Shown here: one piece after another, positions 36,852 to 45,272 of the stretch
How positions within the stretch are numbered: the stretch's first letter is position 1
Layout of the letters: the number at the start of each line of letters is the position of its first letter
Assembly: GCF_003063295.1 (NCBI RefSeq)
Contig: NZ_MUXF01000005.1
Coordinates: 148,462 to 212,461 of the forward strand
Direction of reading: 5' to 3'
DNA: 64,000 nucleotides
Source: Arcobacter lacus
Lineage (GTDB): Bacteria > Campylobacterota > Campylobacteria > Campylobacterales > Arcobacteraceae
Program-made: the position numbers and the translations under genes
The notes under the pieces: generated by a model
What the model saw: the letters and a program-made list of their open reading frames with translations, nothing else
Databases searched by the model: none
What the model was told of the DNA's origin: nothing

Positions 36852-37304
36852 ATGAATAATAAATCGTTAAAAACATATGGAATTAGAACTGATAAATCTA
36901 TGAAAACTGTTGTTAGATTAGAAAAAGCAAGTTTAAAAATCGCTAATTTAACAATTAATTATTTATCAAAACATAATCTTACGTTTAATCAATTTAAAGT
37001 GTTAGAAGTTTTATATCATTTAGGTGATTTAAACATAGGCTCAATTACAAAATTAACTATGAGTACACCAGGAAATATAACTGTTGTTGTAAAAAATCTT
37101 AAAAGAGATAATTGGATAACATCAGTAAAAGATCCAAATGACAATAGAGCATCAATTTTATCTATTACGCAAAAAGGTAAAGAGATTATTGAAGAAGTTT
37201 TTCCAAATCATGCAAAAAACTTAACTAAAGCAATGGAAGTTTTAAATGATGAAGAATTAGATACTTTATATGGTTTGTTAAATAAGGTTTATAAAGCAAA
37301 TTAA
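36852..37304 (+). CDS. MarR-family transcriptional regulator
   Basis: A 150-residue winged-helix regulator. The MarR domain is plain: NLTFNQFKVLEVLYHLGDLNIGSITKLTMSTPGNITVVVKNLKRDNWI (in pieces, about residues 47-95), then the wing DPNDNRASILSITQKG and a C-terminal dimerisation helix. The ATG at 36852 has GGAG 6 bp upstream; an in-frame ATG at 36840 is less likely. Its promoter carries a perfect palindrome that is repeated upstream of the next gene, so it probably represses itself and the following yceI/dioxygenase/reductase/pirin genes. The inducing signal is unknown. Confidence 0.9.
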   Translation: MNNKSLKTYGIRTDKSMKTVVRLEKASLKIANLTINYLSKHNLTFNQFKVLEVLYHLGDLNIGSITKLTMSTPGNITVVVKNLKRDNWITSVKDPNDNRASILSITQKGKEIIEEVFPNHAKNLTKAMEVLNDEELDTLYGLLNKVYKAN

Positions 37305-37311
37305 TATTTTT

Positions 37312-37339
37312 TTGCTTTATATGTACTAATTAGTAATAT
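37312..37339 (+). promoter_or_regulatory. Promoter of the second yceI with palindromic operator
   Basis: TTGCTT (37312-37317), a 16-bp spacer and TAATAT (37334-37339) lie before the yceI gene. The perfect palindrome TACTAATTAGTA is at 37324-37335 and overlaps the -10 box. It is identical to the palindrome in the marR promoter. Confidence 0.65.
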
Positions 37340-37359
37340 ATTAAAAAAAAGGAAAAATT

Positions 37360-37911
37360 ATGAAAAAATTAAAATTAGGTTTATTATCACTTGCTGTTTC
37401 AACAGCTTTATTTGCAGGAAATTACAATGTTGATGCTAGTCACTCAAATGCTGGTTTTACAGTAAAACACATGATGATATCAAATGTAACAGGAAAATTT
37501 AATGATGTATCTGGAACTTTTGAATATGATGAAAAAACAAATAAGTTAAAATCTGTAAGTGGTGAAATTGTTGTAGATTCAATCAATACTGCTGATGAAA
37601 AAAGAGATGCTCATTTAAAAGCTGATGAAATTTTTGCTGCACAAAAATTCCCAAAAATTATTTTTAAATCAACAAAAGTTGAGAAAGATTTAGTTTATGG
37701 TGATTTAACAATGAAAGGTGTTACAAAAAACATTAAACTTCAACTTGAAAATGGTGGAGTAGTTGGAGAAAAAGCTGGATTTGCATTAAGTGGAAAAATC
37801 AACAGAAGTGATTTTGGAATTACTTGGAATAAAGTGTTAGAAACGGGTGGAGTTGCAGTTAGTGATGAAGTAAAATTAACTATTGATATAGAAGGGAATT
37901 TAGCTAAATAA
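37360..37911 (+). CDS. YceI-family periplasmic protein
   Basis: Second YceI-family protein, 183 residues: a signal peptide (about 1-19, ending LFAG) and a full YceI domain with NVDASHSNAGFTVKHMM, VDSINTADEKRDAHLKADEIF, FPKIIFKSTKV, LTMKGVTKNIKL and a final LTIDIEG strand. Compared with the copy at 36.1 kb it is more canonical and has no charged tail. AAAAAGGAAAAA precedes the ATG. It is the first gene after the MarR-type operator, and a 12-bp hairpin covers its stop codon. Confidence 0.93.
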   Translation: MKKLKLGLLSLAVSTALFAGNYNVDASHSNAGFTVKHMMISNVTGKFNDVSGTFEYDEKTNKLKSVSGEIVVDSINTADEKRDAHLKADEIFAAQKFPKIIFKSTKVEKDLVYGDLTMKGVTKNIKLQLENGGVVGEKAGFALSGKINRSDFGITWNKVLETGGVAVSDEVKLTIDIEGNLAK

Positions 37912-37925
37912 TTTTTAGCTAAATT
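37897..37925 (+). other. Hairpin across the yceI stop codon
   Basis: A perfect 12-bp inverted repeat (AATTTAGCTAAA and its complement) with a 5-base loop spans the end of yceI and the gap before the dioxygenase gene. No T run follows, so a role in mRNA stability or partial attenuation is more likely than full termination. Confidence 0.5.
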
Positions 37926-37934
37926 ATAAATATT

Positions 37935-38705
37935 ATGTATCCAACACTATTTATTTCACACGGAGCTCCAAATATAATTTTGAGTGATTCTAAATCAAAA
38001 AGAAATTTCCAAAAATTTGGACTAACTTTAAAAGTTCCAAAATATATAATAATAGTATCAGCACATTATGTTACAAAAGATTTAAAAACTATTAGCCCTG
38101 ATACAAATAAAATAATGTATGATTTTTATGGTTTTGAAGATGAATTATATAAAGTTAAGTATGAAATAAATAGTGATAAAAATTTAACAAATAATTTAAT
38201 TGAAGAACTAAAAAAAGATAATATAAATATATCAATTGATGAAAATAGAAAAAGTTATGACCATGGTGTATGGAATGTTTTAGCACTTTTATATGAAAAA
38301 TTAAATATTCCTGTTTTACAGTTAAGTATTCCTATATCATATTCAGCTACAGAATTAATTCAATTAGGTGAAAAATTAAAAGATTTTAAAAATGATGCTA
38401 TGATTATTTGTAGTGGAGGAATAACTCATAATCTAGGTGATATGAGTTATAACTTAATTCCAAAAAATTATGCAAAAGAGTTTAATGACAAAATAAAATA
38501 TATTATAGAAAATGGTAATGAAAAAGATTTAATAAATATAAATAAAGATGTAAACTTTTATAAAAACCATCCATCGAGTGAGCATTTCTTACCTTTATTT
38601 ATAGCCTTCGGAAGTGCAATAAATAAAAATGGAAAATCATTTAATAGTGAAATCTTATATACAAATATATCGATGGAAAGTTTTATTTTTGATGAGAGTA
38701 AATAA
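37935..38705 (+). CDS. LigB/DODA-type extradiol dioxygenase-like protein
   Basis: A 256-residue protein of the class III extradiol dioxygenase superfamily (LigB / 4,5-DOPA dioxygenase type, which includes YgiD). Likely metal ligands are the histidines in MYPTLFISHGAP at the N-terminus and SAHYV near residue 45. HGVWNVLALLYE near residue 110 and CSGGITHNLGDM near residue 160 hold further conserved histidines. The natural substrate is unknown. The ribosome binding site is weak, which suggests coupling to yceI 23 bp upstream. Confidence 0.85.
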   Translation: MYPTLFISHGAPNIILSDSKSKRNFQKFGLTLKVPKYIIIVSAHYVTKDLKTISPDTNKIMYDFYGFEDELYKVKYEINSDKNLTNNLIEELKKDNINISIDENRKSYDHGVWNVLALLYEKLNIPVLQLSIPISYSATELIQLGEKLKDFKNDAMIICSGGITHNLGDMSYNLIPKNYAKEFNDKIKYIIENGNEKDLININKDVNFYKNHPSSEHFLPLFIAFGSAINKNGKSFNSEILYTNISMESFIFDESK

Positions 38706-38724
38706 TTAATAAAAAGGAGTTAAG

Positions 38725-39228
38725 ATGGTACTGATTTTTGTAGCAAGTCTAAATGAAAATATGAGTCTTGCAAATCTAGTAAAAAGTAAATTAGAGAGTA
38801 AAAAAATAGATTCAAGGATAATAAATCTTGTAGATTTAAATCTACCAATGTATGATACATTTAAAGAACAAAATGATGGTATTCCTCAAGTTGCTCTTGA
38901 TTTAGCAAAACAGATGGAAGAAGCAACTGCTTATGTATTTGTTTCCCCTGAATATAACTATGGTGTTCCACCAGTATTAGTAAATGCAATAGCTTGGATT
39001 TCAAGAATAGGAGATAATTTTAGAAAACTATTTTCTTTGAAAAAAATTCAATTAGCGACTCATTCTGGAAGTGGAGGGCAAGATTTATTAAATGCTTTAA
39101 GAAGTCAATTTACAAGACTTGGAGCAGTTGTAATGCCAAGAGAAATAATAGCAACTTATGAAAAAAAATGTAAGGAAGATAGTTTAGAACGAATTTTAGA
39201 ACAATTTGAAACTCTAATTAAGGAGTAA
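38725..39228 (+). CDS. NADPH-dependent FMN reductase-type flavoprotein
   Basis: A 167-residue flavodoxin-fold oxidoreductase. The N-terminal SLNENMSLANLV loop fits the FMN-phosphate binding site, SPEYNYGVPPVLVNAIAWIS near residue 75 is the family signature, and a final LATHSGSGGQDLLNALR segment completes the flavin pocket. Members reduce flavins, quinones or chromate with NAD(P)H. A strong AAAAAGGAG precedes the ATG. It lies between the dioxygenase and pirin genes in the likely MarR-controlled operon. Confidence 0.9.
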   Translation: MVLIFVASLNENMSLANLVKSKLESKKIDSRIINLVDLNLPMYDTFKEQNDGIPQVALDLAKQMEEATAYVFVSPEYNYGVPPVLVNAIAWISRIGDNFRKLFSLKKIQLATHSGSGGQDLLNALRSQFTRLGAVVMPREIIATYEKKCKEDSLERILEQFETLIKE

Positions 39229-39230
39229 AA

Positions 39231-39929
39231 ATGCTAAGAAAATTACCAAAAGAAAATATGGGAACATCTAATCTTGGTTGGTTAGAGAGTCGTTTTCATT
39301 TTAGTTTTGCAGAGTATAGAAATCCAAACAATATAAATTTTGGAGTTTTAAGAGTTTTAAATGATGATATTGTTCACCCAAGAAGTGGATTTGATACTCA
39401 TCCTCATGCAAATATGGAAATTATTTCTTATGTTATAAATGGTGAGATTACTCACAAAGATTCTATGGGAAATAGTGAGACTTTAAAAAGAGGTGAAGTT
39501 CAATATCTAAGTGCTGGTGATGGTATTTATCATAGTGAACATAATCTTCATGAAAGTGATGATTTAAGACTTTTGCAAATATGGATTATTCCACCAAAAA
39601 GTGGACTTCCAAGACTTTATGGTTCTTTTAAATTTGAAGAAAATGAAAGAGAAAATAAATTATTAAATATTGTATCTTCTTTGAATGGTGATAGCAAAAT
39701 AAAAATCTATCAAGATATAAATATTTATGTTAGCGAATTTGATAAAAAACTTGAATATAAAATAGAAAAAAATAGGCAAGTATATTTTGTACAAATTGAA
39801 GGAAAAGCTGAAATAAATGGTACTATTTTAGAAAATGGTGATGCTATGGAAATAGTTGATGTTGATAAATTAACTATAAATCCAATCGTAAAAAGTCATA
39901 TTTTATTTATTGAAATGGAAAAGAAATAA
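39231..39929 (+). CDS. Pirin-family bicupin protein
   Basis: A 232-residue pirin-type cupin. The N-terminal cupin has the metal-binding set in FDTHPHANMEIISYVINGEITHKDS (His, His, Glu, His; about residues 57-85) and the LSAGDGIYHSEHN block near residue 105. Pirins bind iron and some have quercetinase activity or are redox sensors; the role here is open. It is the last gene of the marR-yceI-dioxygenase-reductase-pirin group, 2 bp after the reductase gene. Confidence 0.93.
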   Translation: MLRKLPKENMGTSNLGWLESRFHFSFAEYRNPNNINFGVLRVLNDDIVHPRSGFDTHPHANMEIISYVINGEITHKDSMGNSETLKRGEVQYLSAGDGIYHSEHNLHESDDLRLLQIWIIPPKSGLPRLYGSFKFEENERENKLLNIVSSLNGDSKIKIYQDINIYVSEFDKKLEYKIEKNRQVYFVQIEGKAEINGTILENGDAMEIVDVDKLTINPIVKSHILFIEMEKK

Positions 39930-39948
39930 GTCTATAAATAAAAATAAA

Positions 39949-39977
39949 CTATACTACGATTAAAAAATATAGTATAG
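39949..39977. promoter_or_regulatory. Inverted repeat before the GAPDH-like gene
   Basis: CTATACTA (39949-39956) and TAGTATAG (39970-39977) form a perfect 8-bp inverted repeat with a 13-bp spacer, ending 8 bp before the ATG at 39986. It may be an operator or a 5' leader hairpin that would cover the translation start. Confidence 0.4.
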
Positions 39978-39985
39978 GTTAGCTT

Positions 39986-41014
39986 ATGAGTACAAAAATA
40001 CTCCTAAATGGAGCAGGAAGAATTGGAAAAGCTGTTTTAAAACAGCTTTTAGAAAATAAAGATTTTGAAGTTGTTGCTATAAATGAAATAAATCCATATA
40101 TTGAAAATATAGTTTATTCAATAAACTATGATTCAACTTATGGTAAATTAGAAGATAAATTTAAAATTATTGAAGATAATTATATTCAAAACTCTAAATC
40201 AAAAATAAAAATCACACATTTCGATTCTTTAGATAAAATTGACCTAAAGAATGTAGATATTATAATTGATTGCAGTGGGAAAAAAGAAGATGCAAAACTT
40301 TTAGAGAAACTTCCCGTAAAAGCTATATTTTTAACTCATCCAAATAAAAATGCTCATATAAATCTAATTTTAGGAGCAAATGAAGAGAAACTTGATATAG
40401 ATCTTCATAAAATAATTTCAACAAGTTCATGTAATGCTACATCTTTACTTCCTGCTTTAAAACTAATTGATGATAAAAAAGAGATAATTTGTGGTGATAT
40501 AGTAACCATTCATCCACTACTTAATCACCAAAGAGTTCTTGATGGTAACTATGTTGGAAGTGCAACTAGAGATGTTGATTTGAATTTTGAATTTGGAAGA
40601 AGTTCAACTCAAAATATAATTCCAAGTCGTACTACAACAATAAAAGCGTGTTCTTATGTACTTTCTAAATTTAATAGTGAATTGATATCTTCAAACTCTT
40701 TGCGAGTTCCAACAGATACAGTTGGAGCTATAAATGTGACTTTATTTACAAAACAAACTTCAACAAAAGATGAAATAACAAAACTTTTTTTAGATTTTGA
40801 AAAAAATCAGAAATTTCCTATTGTTTTAAATAACTTTGAACCATTAGTTTCAAGTGATTTTAAAAAAGAGAAATATACAACGATAATTGACCATAGATAT
40901 TTAGAGGTTAAAAATAATATGATAAAACTTCTTTTATGGTATGACAATGAGTGGGGATATGCTTCAAAAGTTGTTGAGATTTTAAAATATTATGAAGAGA
41001 TAAAAAAAGGGTGA
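39986..41014 (+). CDS. Divergent glyceraldehyde-3-phosphate dehydrogenase-like protein
   Basis: A 342-residue protein with GAPDH architecture: the Rossmann motif NGAGRIGKAV, the catalytic cysteine C149 in SSCNATSLLP (normally SCTTNCLAP), H176 in VTIHPLLNHQRVLDG, RVPTDTVGAINVTLF and the C-terminal WYDNEWGYASKVVEI. The dyad C149/H176 is kept but the surrounding loop is changed, and the NAD domain is diverged (INEINPYIENI in place of the usual NDL block). It may be an active enzyme for another phosphorylated aldehyde or a moonlighting paralogue. It stands alone between pirin and purM. Confidence 0.8.
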   Translation: MSTKILLNGAGRIGKAVLKQLLENKDFEVVAINEINPYIENIVYSINYDSTYGKLEDKFKIIEDNYIQNSKSKIKITHFDSLDKIDLKNVDIIIDCSGKKEDAKLLEKLPVKAIFLTHPNKNAHINLILGANEEKLDIDLHKIISTSSCNATSLLPALKLIDDKKEIICGDIVTIHPLLNHQRVLDGNYVGSATRDVDLNFEFGRSSTQNIIPSRTTTIKACSYVLSKFNSELISSNSLRVPTDTVGAINVTLFTKQTSTKDEITKLFLDFEKNQKFPIVLNNFEPLVSSDFKKEKYTTIIDHRYLEVKNNMIKLLLWYDNEWGYASKVVEILKYYEEIKKG

Positions 41015-41036
41015 GTTTTTATACTCACCCTTTTTT
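41003..41036. terminator. Bidirectional terminator between the GAPDH-like gene and purM
   Basis: GGGTGAGT and ACTCACCC form an 8-bp stem flanked by six A residues on the left and six T residues on the right, giving a terminator in both directions. The GAPDH-like stop codon lies in the left arm. Confidence 0.92.
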
Positions 41037-41053
41037 AATTGATTAAATTTATC

Positions 41054-42049
41054 TTAGATAAATTCTACTTTTCTTTCACCTGATTTTAGTTCACCAATTA
41101 TATATCCATCAGTATTAGCTAAAATCGCATCTACATTTGAAGGATTTACTACAAGTACCATTCCAACACCCATATTAAATGTTCTATACATCTCTTCAAG
41201 TTCTACGTGTTTACTCATAAATTCAAAGATTGGTAAAACTTTGATTTTACTTCTTTCAACAACTGCTGTTAAATTTTCAGGTAAAACCCTTGGTAAATTC
41301 TCAGTAATTCCACCACCAGTGATATGTGCTAAAGCATTGATTTTATCTTTATTAGCTTTGAACTCTTTTACATAAATTCTTGTTGGCTCTAATAAAACGT
41401 CTTTTAGTTTTTTACCTTGGAAATCATCTTCTAAACTCATTCCTAATTTTTCTAAAAGCAGTTTTCTAACTAATGAAAAACCATTTGAGTGAACACCTGA
41501 ACTTGGAAGTGCTATCAAGATATCTCCAGCTTTTACTTTTGAAATTCTATCAAGCTCATCTTTTTCTGCAATTCCTACACAAAAACCAGCTAAATCGAAA
41601 TCACCTTCTTTGTACATACCTGGCATTTCAGCAGTTTCACCACCAACTAGCGCACATTCGCTTCTTATACAACCTTCTGCAATTCCTTTTACTACTTGTG
41701 TAGCTTCGTTAACATCAAGTTTTGCAGTTGCATAATAATCTAGGAAAAATAATGGTTCTCCAAAGTTACAAAGTAAATCATTTGAACACATAGCAACTAA
41801 GTCAATTCCAACAGTATCAAATTTTTTTGCATCAATTGCAAGTTTTAACTTAGTTCCAACACCATCTGTTCCAGATAAAATTACAGGTTTTTTGTAACCA
41901 CTTGGTAACTCAAATGCTCCTGCAAAAGAACCAATTCCACCTAAAACTCCTGGAATTACTGTTGATTTAACATATGGTTTGATATTTTCTACGAATTGAT
42001 TTCCCGCATCTATATCAACACCTGCATCTTTGTAACTAACTGTTGCCAT
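41054..42049 (-). CDS. purM: Phosphoribosylformylglycinamidine cyclo-ligase PurM
   Basis: ATP-dependent enzyme of purine synthesis that closes the imidazole ring to give AIR. The 331 residues show SYKDAGVDIDAGN at the start, LSGTDGVGTKLKLA, GIDLVAMCSNDLLCNFGEPLFFLDYY, CALVGGETAEMPGMY, IALPSSGVHSNGFSLVR and HITGGGITENLPRVLP. It is a single gene on the minus strand, divergent from the coaE-dapF group. Confidence 0.98.
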   Translation of the reverse strand: MATVSYKDAGVDIDAGNQFVENIKPYVKSTVIPGVLGGIGSFAGAFELPSGYKKPVILSGTDGVGTKLKLAIDAKKFDTVGIDLVAMCSNDLLCNFGEPLFFLDYYATAKLDVNEATQVVKGIAEGCIRSECALVGGETAEMPGMYKEGDFDLAGFCVGIAEKDELDRISKVKAGDILIALPSSGVHSNGFSLVRKLLLEKLGMSLEDDFQGKKLKDVLLEPTRIYVKEFKANKDKINALAHITGGGITENLPRVLPENLTAVVERSKIKVLPIFEFMSKHVELEEMYRTFNMGVGMVLVVNPSNVDAILANTDGYIIGELKSGERKVEFI

Positions 42050-42149
42050 TATTCACCTTTTTGTATCTATATTTTACAAATCTTGCGATTACTTTAAAAA
42101 TTTTTGGGTATTATAGCAAAATATTTATAAATTTTAAGGACTATATATA

Positions 42150-42698
42150 ATGAAACATAATAACGCATTTAATGAAATGATGGTACATATACCACTTTGT
42201 ACACATAAAGAAGCTTTAAAAGTTCTAGTAATTGGAACAATTAATGATAATTTGAAAATAGAAGCTTCAAAACATAACAAAATTTCAAGTATTGAATTTG
42301 GAGATTTAGCATTTTTAAAATCACACAATGAAAAAAACATTGATGTTATAATTTTAACAGATGTAAAAATTGATGAACTATTACTTGCAAATATTGAAAG
42401 AATATTAAAAGATGATGGACTTATATCTTTTGCTACAAAATCTTTTTCAGAAGATGAAGAACAACTATTTAGTGATTTAAAACTTGTTGGTTCAAAATTT
42501 TGGATAGCTATGCCATTTAAGTTTGGACATAATACTTCAATCATTGCATCAAAAAAATATCATCCAACTGCAGACTTAAATCTTCAAAGAGCTGATTTAC
42601 TTGATGATTTACAATATTATTCAGCAGAGATTCATAATGCTTCTTTTGTATTCCCAGCAGGAGAGTACAAAGCTTTAACTGGAATTGCAAAAAGATAA
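42150..42698 (+). CDS. Shortened spermidine-synthase-like (SpeE-like) protein
   Basis: A 182-residue protein that resembles spermidine synthase at both ends: FNEMMVHIPLCTHKEALKVLVIG at the start and YYSAEIHNASFVFPAGEY at the end. Typical SpeE has ~260-300 residues, and the N-terminal beta domain and the glycine-rich GGGDG motif for decarboxylated SAM are missing or changed (VIGTINDN). It may be an inactive relative retained for another role. AAGGAC precedes the ATG. coaE starts 43 bp downstream; the purM/speE-like/coaE/dapF neighbourhood resembles other Campylobacterota as I recall it. Confidence 0.7.
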   Translation: MKHNNAFNEMMVHIPLCTHKEALKVLVIGTINDNLKIEASKHNKISSIEFGDLAFLKSHNEKNIDVIILTDVKIDELLLANIERILKDDGLISFATKSFSEDEEQLFSDLKLVGSKFWIAMPFKFGHNTSIIASKKYHPTADLNLQRADLLDDLQYYSAEIHNASFVFPAGEYKALTGIAKR

Positions 42699-42741
42699 AT
42701 TTTAAATTTAAATAAATCATTATTGTAGTAAAATCCAAACT

Positions 42742-43332
42742 ATGAGTAATGATTTATTTAAAAATGCTATCGCCTTAACAGGTGGAATTTCAACTGGTAA
42801 AAGTACAGTTTGTAATCTTTTGAAACTTCATGGGTTTCTAACTATTGATGCTGATAAAATCGCACATAAACTTTTAGACGAAAATTCTTCAAAAATAGAA
42901 GAGATGTTTGGAAAAGAGTATGTTGAAAATGGAAAAGTTTTAAGAAAAGAACTTGGAAAAATCATTTTTTCAAATGAGGAAAACAAGTTAAAACTTGAGG
43001 CTCTACTTCACCCTTTAATCAAAGAAGAGATTATTAAAGAGTCAAAAATATATGAAGAACAAAATAAACCATATTTTGTAGATATTCCACTTTTTTTTGA
43101 AAAAATGCATTATCCAATTTCTAAATCTTTAGTTATTTATACTCCAAAAGAGTTACAAATACAACGGCTTATGAAAAGAGATAATATAGATGAAAAAGAG
43201 GCAAAACTAAAAATCTCAAATCAAATGGATATTGAAGAGAAAAAAAAGCTTGCTGACATGGTAATAGATAATTCAAAAGATTTAAAACATTTACAAAATG
43301 AAGTTGAAAGAGTAATTGGAGAGATTATATGA
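42742..43332 (+). CDS. coaE: Dephospho-CoA kinase
   Basis: Catalyses the last step of coenzyme A synthesis. The 196 residues include the P-loop GGISTGKST at 14-22, IDADKIAHKLLDE near residue 36, HPLIKEEI near residue 90, VDIPLFFEK near residue 112 and the LID-like QRLMKRDNIDEKEAKLKISNQM segment. The gene overlaps dapF by four bases (ATGA). Confidence 0.95.
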   Translation: MSNDLFKNAIALTGGISTGKSTVCNLLKLHGFLTIDADKIAHKLLDENSSKIEEMFGKEYVENGKVLRKELGKIIFSNEENKLKLEALLHPLIKEEIIKESKIYEEQNKPYFVDIPLFFEKMHYPISKSLVIYTPKELQIQRLMKRDNIDEKEAKLKISNQMDIEEKKKLADMVIDNSKDLKHLQNEVERVIGEII

Positions 43333-44069
43333 CATACACAAAATATAGTGCAAGTGGGAATGATTTTATCATTTCACACTCATTTATTGAAAAAGATTAT
43401 AAAGCTGAAGCAATAAAATTATGTAATAGAACTGAAGGTATTGGAGCAGATGGTTTTGTAGTTTTAGTTCCAACAAATGAAGCAGACTTCAAATGGTTAT
43501 TTTATAATAGCGATGGAAGTGATGCTTCTATGTGTGGAAATGCAACAAGAGCAGTAACTCATTATGCTTATACAAATGGTTTAATAACTAAAAATCAAGC
43601 AAGATTTTTAACTGGTGCTGGAATTATAAAAGCTATTGTTGAAAATGATATTGTTGAAACTCAATTAACTAAAGCAAAAGTTATAAATGAAGAGTTTAGT
43701 GAAGATGGATTTATTTGGCATTTAGTGGATACTGGAGTTCCTCATCTTGTAACAATAGTTGATGACTTAAATCTTTATAACCATGAGTTATGTGCAAAAA
43801 TGAGATATAAATATAATGCAAATGTTAATTTTGCAAAAATAGAAAATAAAACAATAAAAGTACGAACTTATGAAAGAGGAGTTGAAGGTGAAACTCTAGC
43901 TTGTGGAACAGGAATGGCAGCAAGTTTTCTAAGAGCGAATAGCTTAAAACTGGTAAATGATATTACTTTTGTTTATCCAAAAAGTGGCGAAGAATTAACT
44001 TTATCAATCAAAGATAATACAATTTATTTCAAAGGTGCTGTAAAAAAAGTTTTTACGGTTACTCTTTAA
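43329..44069 (+). CDS. dapF: Diaminopimelate epimerase
   Basis: Converts LL- to meso-diaminopimelate for lysine and peptidoglycan. It has 246 residues. The catalytic pair is C69 (SMCGNATR) and C192 (LACGTGMAAS). Also present are KYSASGNDFII at the start, NRTEGIGADGF and ERGVEGETLACG. It is slightly shorter than the E. coli enzyme (274). It is coupled to coaE by overlap and followed by purT with a 24-bp gap. Confidence 0.96.
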   Translation: MTYTKYSASGNDFIISHSFIEKDYKAEAIKLCNRTEGIGADGFVVLVPTNEADFKWLFYNSDGSDASMCGNATRAVTHYAYTNGLITKNQARFLTGAGIIKAIVENDIVETQLTKAKVINEEFSEDGFIWHLVDTGVPHLVTIVDDLNLYNHELCAKMRYKYNANVNFAKIENKTIKVRTYERGVEGETLACGTGMAASFLRANSLKLVNDITFVYPKSGEELTLSIKDNTIYFKGAVKKVFTVTL

Positions 44070-44093
44070 CAATTTATAATAAAAAGGAAAAAT

Positions 44094-45263
44094 ATGAAAT
44101 TTACAGCACCTTTAAAGTATGACTCTATAAAAATTATGCTTCTTGGAAGTGGAGAACTTGGAAAAGAAGTAATAATTGAAGCTCAAAGATTAGGAATAGA
44201 AACAATAGCAGTTGATAGTTACAACAACGCACCAGCTCAACTTGTAGCAAATAAATCATATACAATAAATATGAAAGATAAAAATCAACTTCTTGATATT
44301 ATAAGAAGAGAAAAACCAACTTATATTCTTCCTGAAGTTGAAGCTATAAATATTCAAGCTTTATTTGATGCTGAAAAAGAGGGATTTCATGTAATTCCAA
44401 ATGCTGATGCAGTTAATAAAACTATGAATAGAAAAAATATCAGAGAGTTTGCAGCAGAACAACTAAAACTTCCAACAAGTAAATATAAATTTGTAACAAC
44501 TTTTGAAGCTTTAAAAGAAGCTGCAAGTGTTATTGGATTTCCTTGTGTTATTAAACCTGTTATGAGTTCTTCTGGTCATGGGCAAAGTGTTGCAAGAAGT
44601 GAAGCTGATTTAGAAAAATCATGGGAAATGGCAAAAGAAGCTAGAGGTGATGCTAGTGAATTAATCGTTGAAGAGTTTATCACTTTTGATTATGAAATTA
44701 CAATGTTAACTGTTAGAAATGGAAAAGATACAGTATTTTGTGAACCAATTGGACATATCCAAAAAGATGGTGACTATATCTTCTCATGGCAACCAATGAA
44801 TATGAGTGAAATTGCAGTTAAAAAATCTCAAGAAATAGCAAAAACTATAACTGATGGTTTAGGTGGACGTGGGATTTTTGGAGTTGAGTTATTTGTAAAA
44901 GGTGATGATGTTTATTTTAGTGAAGTAAGTCCAAGACCACATGATACTGGAATGGTTACTATGATTACTCAAAGTGCTAGTGAGTTTGCACTTCATGTAA
45001 GAGCAGTTTTGGGTTTACCAATTGATTTTATAACTTATGGAGCAGGTGCAAGTGCTGCATATAAAGCAAGTGGCGATAGCTTCAATCCTCAAATTGATAT
45101 TTTTGATTCTTCATTTACAAAAGATTCAATTATTAGAGTATTTGGAAAACCACAAAGCCATGTTGGAAGAAGAATGGCTGTTGCACTTACATTTGATAAA
45201 GATAGTAGTGATAAAGCTTTACAAAAAGCAAAAGAGATAATAGGAAATTTTAAAGATTTTTAG
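44094..45263 (+). CDS. purT: Formate-dependent GAR transformylase PurT
   Basis: ATP-grasp enzyme that makes formyl-GAR from GAR, formate and ATP, the folate-independent route for the third step of purine synthesis. The 389 residues show [19 protein letters not shown] at the N-terminus, [67 protein letters not shown] (in blocks) and [11 protein letters not shown] ribosome binding site AAAAAGGAAA precedes the ATG. It is in one transcription unit with coaE and dapF. Confidence 0.97.
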   Translation: MKFTAPLKYDSIKIMLLGSGELGKEVIIEAQRLGIETIAVDSYNNAPAQLVANKSYTINMKDKNQLLDIIRREKPTYILPEVEAINIQALFDAEKEGFHVIPNADAVNKTMNRKNIREFAAEQLKLPTSKYKFVTTFEALKEAASVIGFPCVIKPVMSSSGHGQSVARSEADLEKSWEMAKEARGDASELIVEEFITFDYEITMLTVRNGKDTVFCEPIGHIQKDGDYIFSWQPMNMSEIAVKKSQEIAKTITDGLGGRGIFGVELFVKGDDVYFSEVSPRPHDTGMVTMITQSASEFALHVRAVLGLPIDFITYGAGASAAYKASGDSFNPQIDIFDSSFTKDSIIRVFGKPQSHVGRRMAVALTFDKDSSDKALQKAKEIIGNFKDF

Positions 45264-45272
45264 AAATACCAA

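Noticed and set aside
42134..42544. Open frame opposite the SpeE-like gene
   Set aside because: Low-complexity Ser/Phe/Ile translation, antisense to a supported gene, no control signals.
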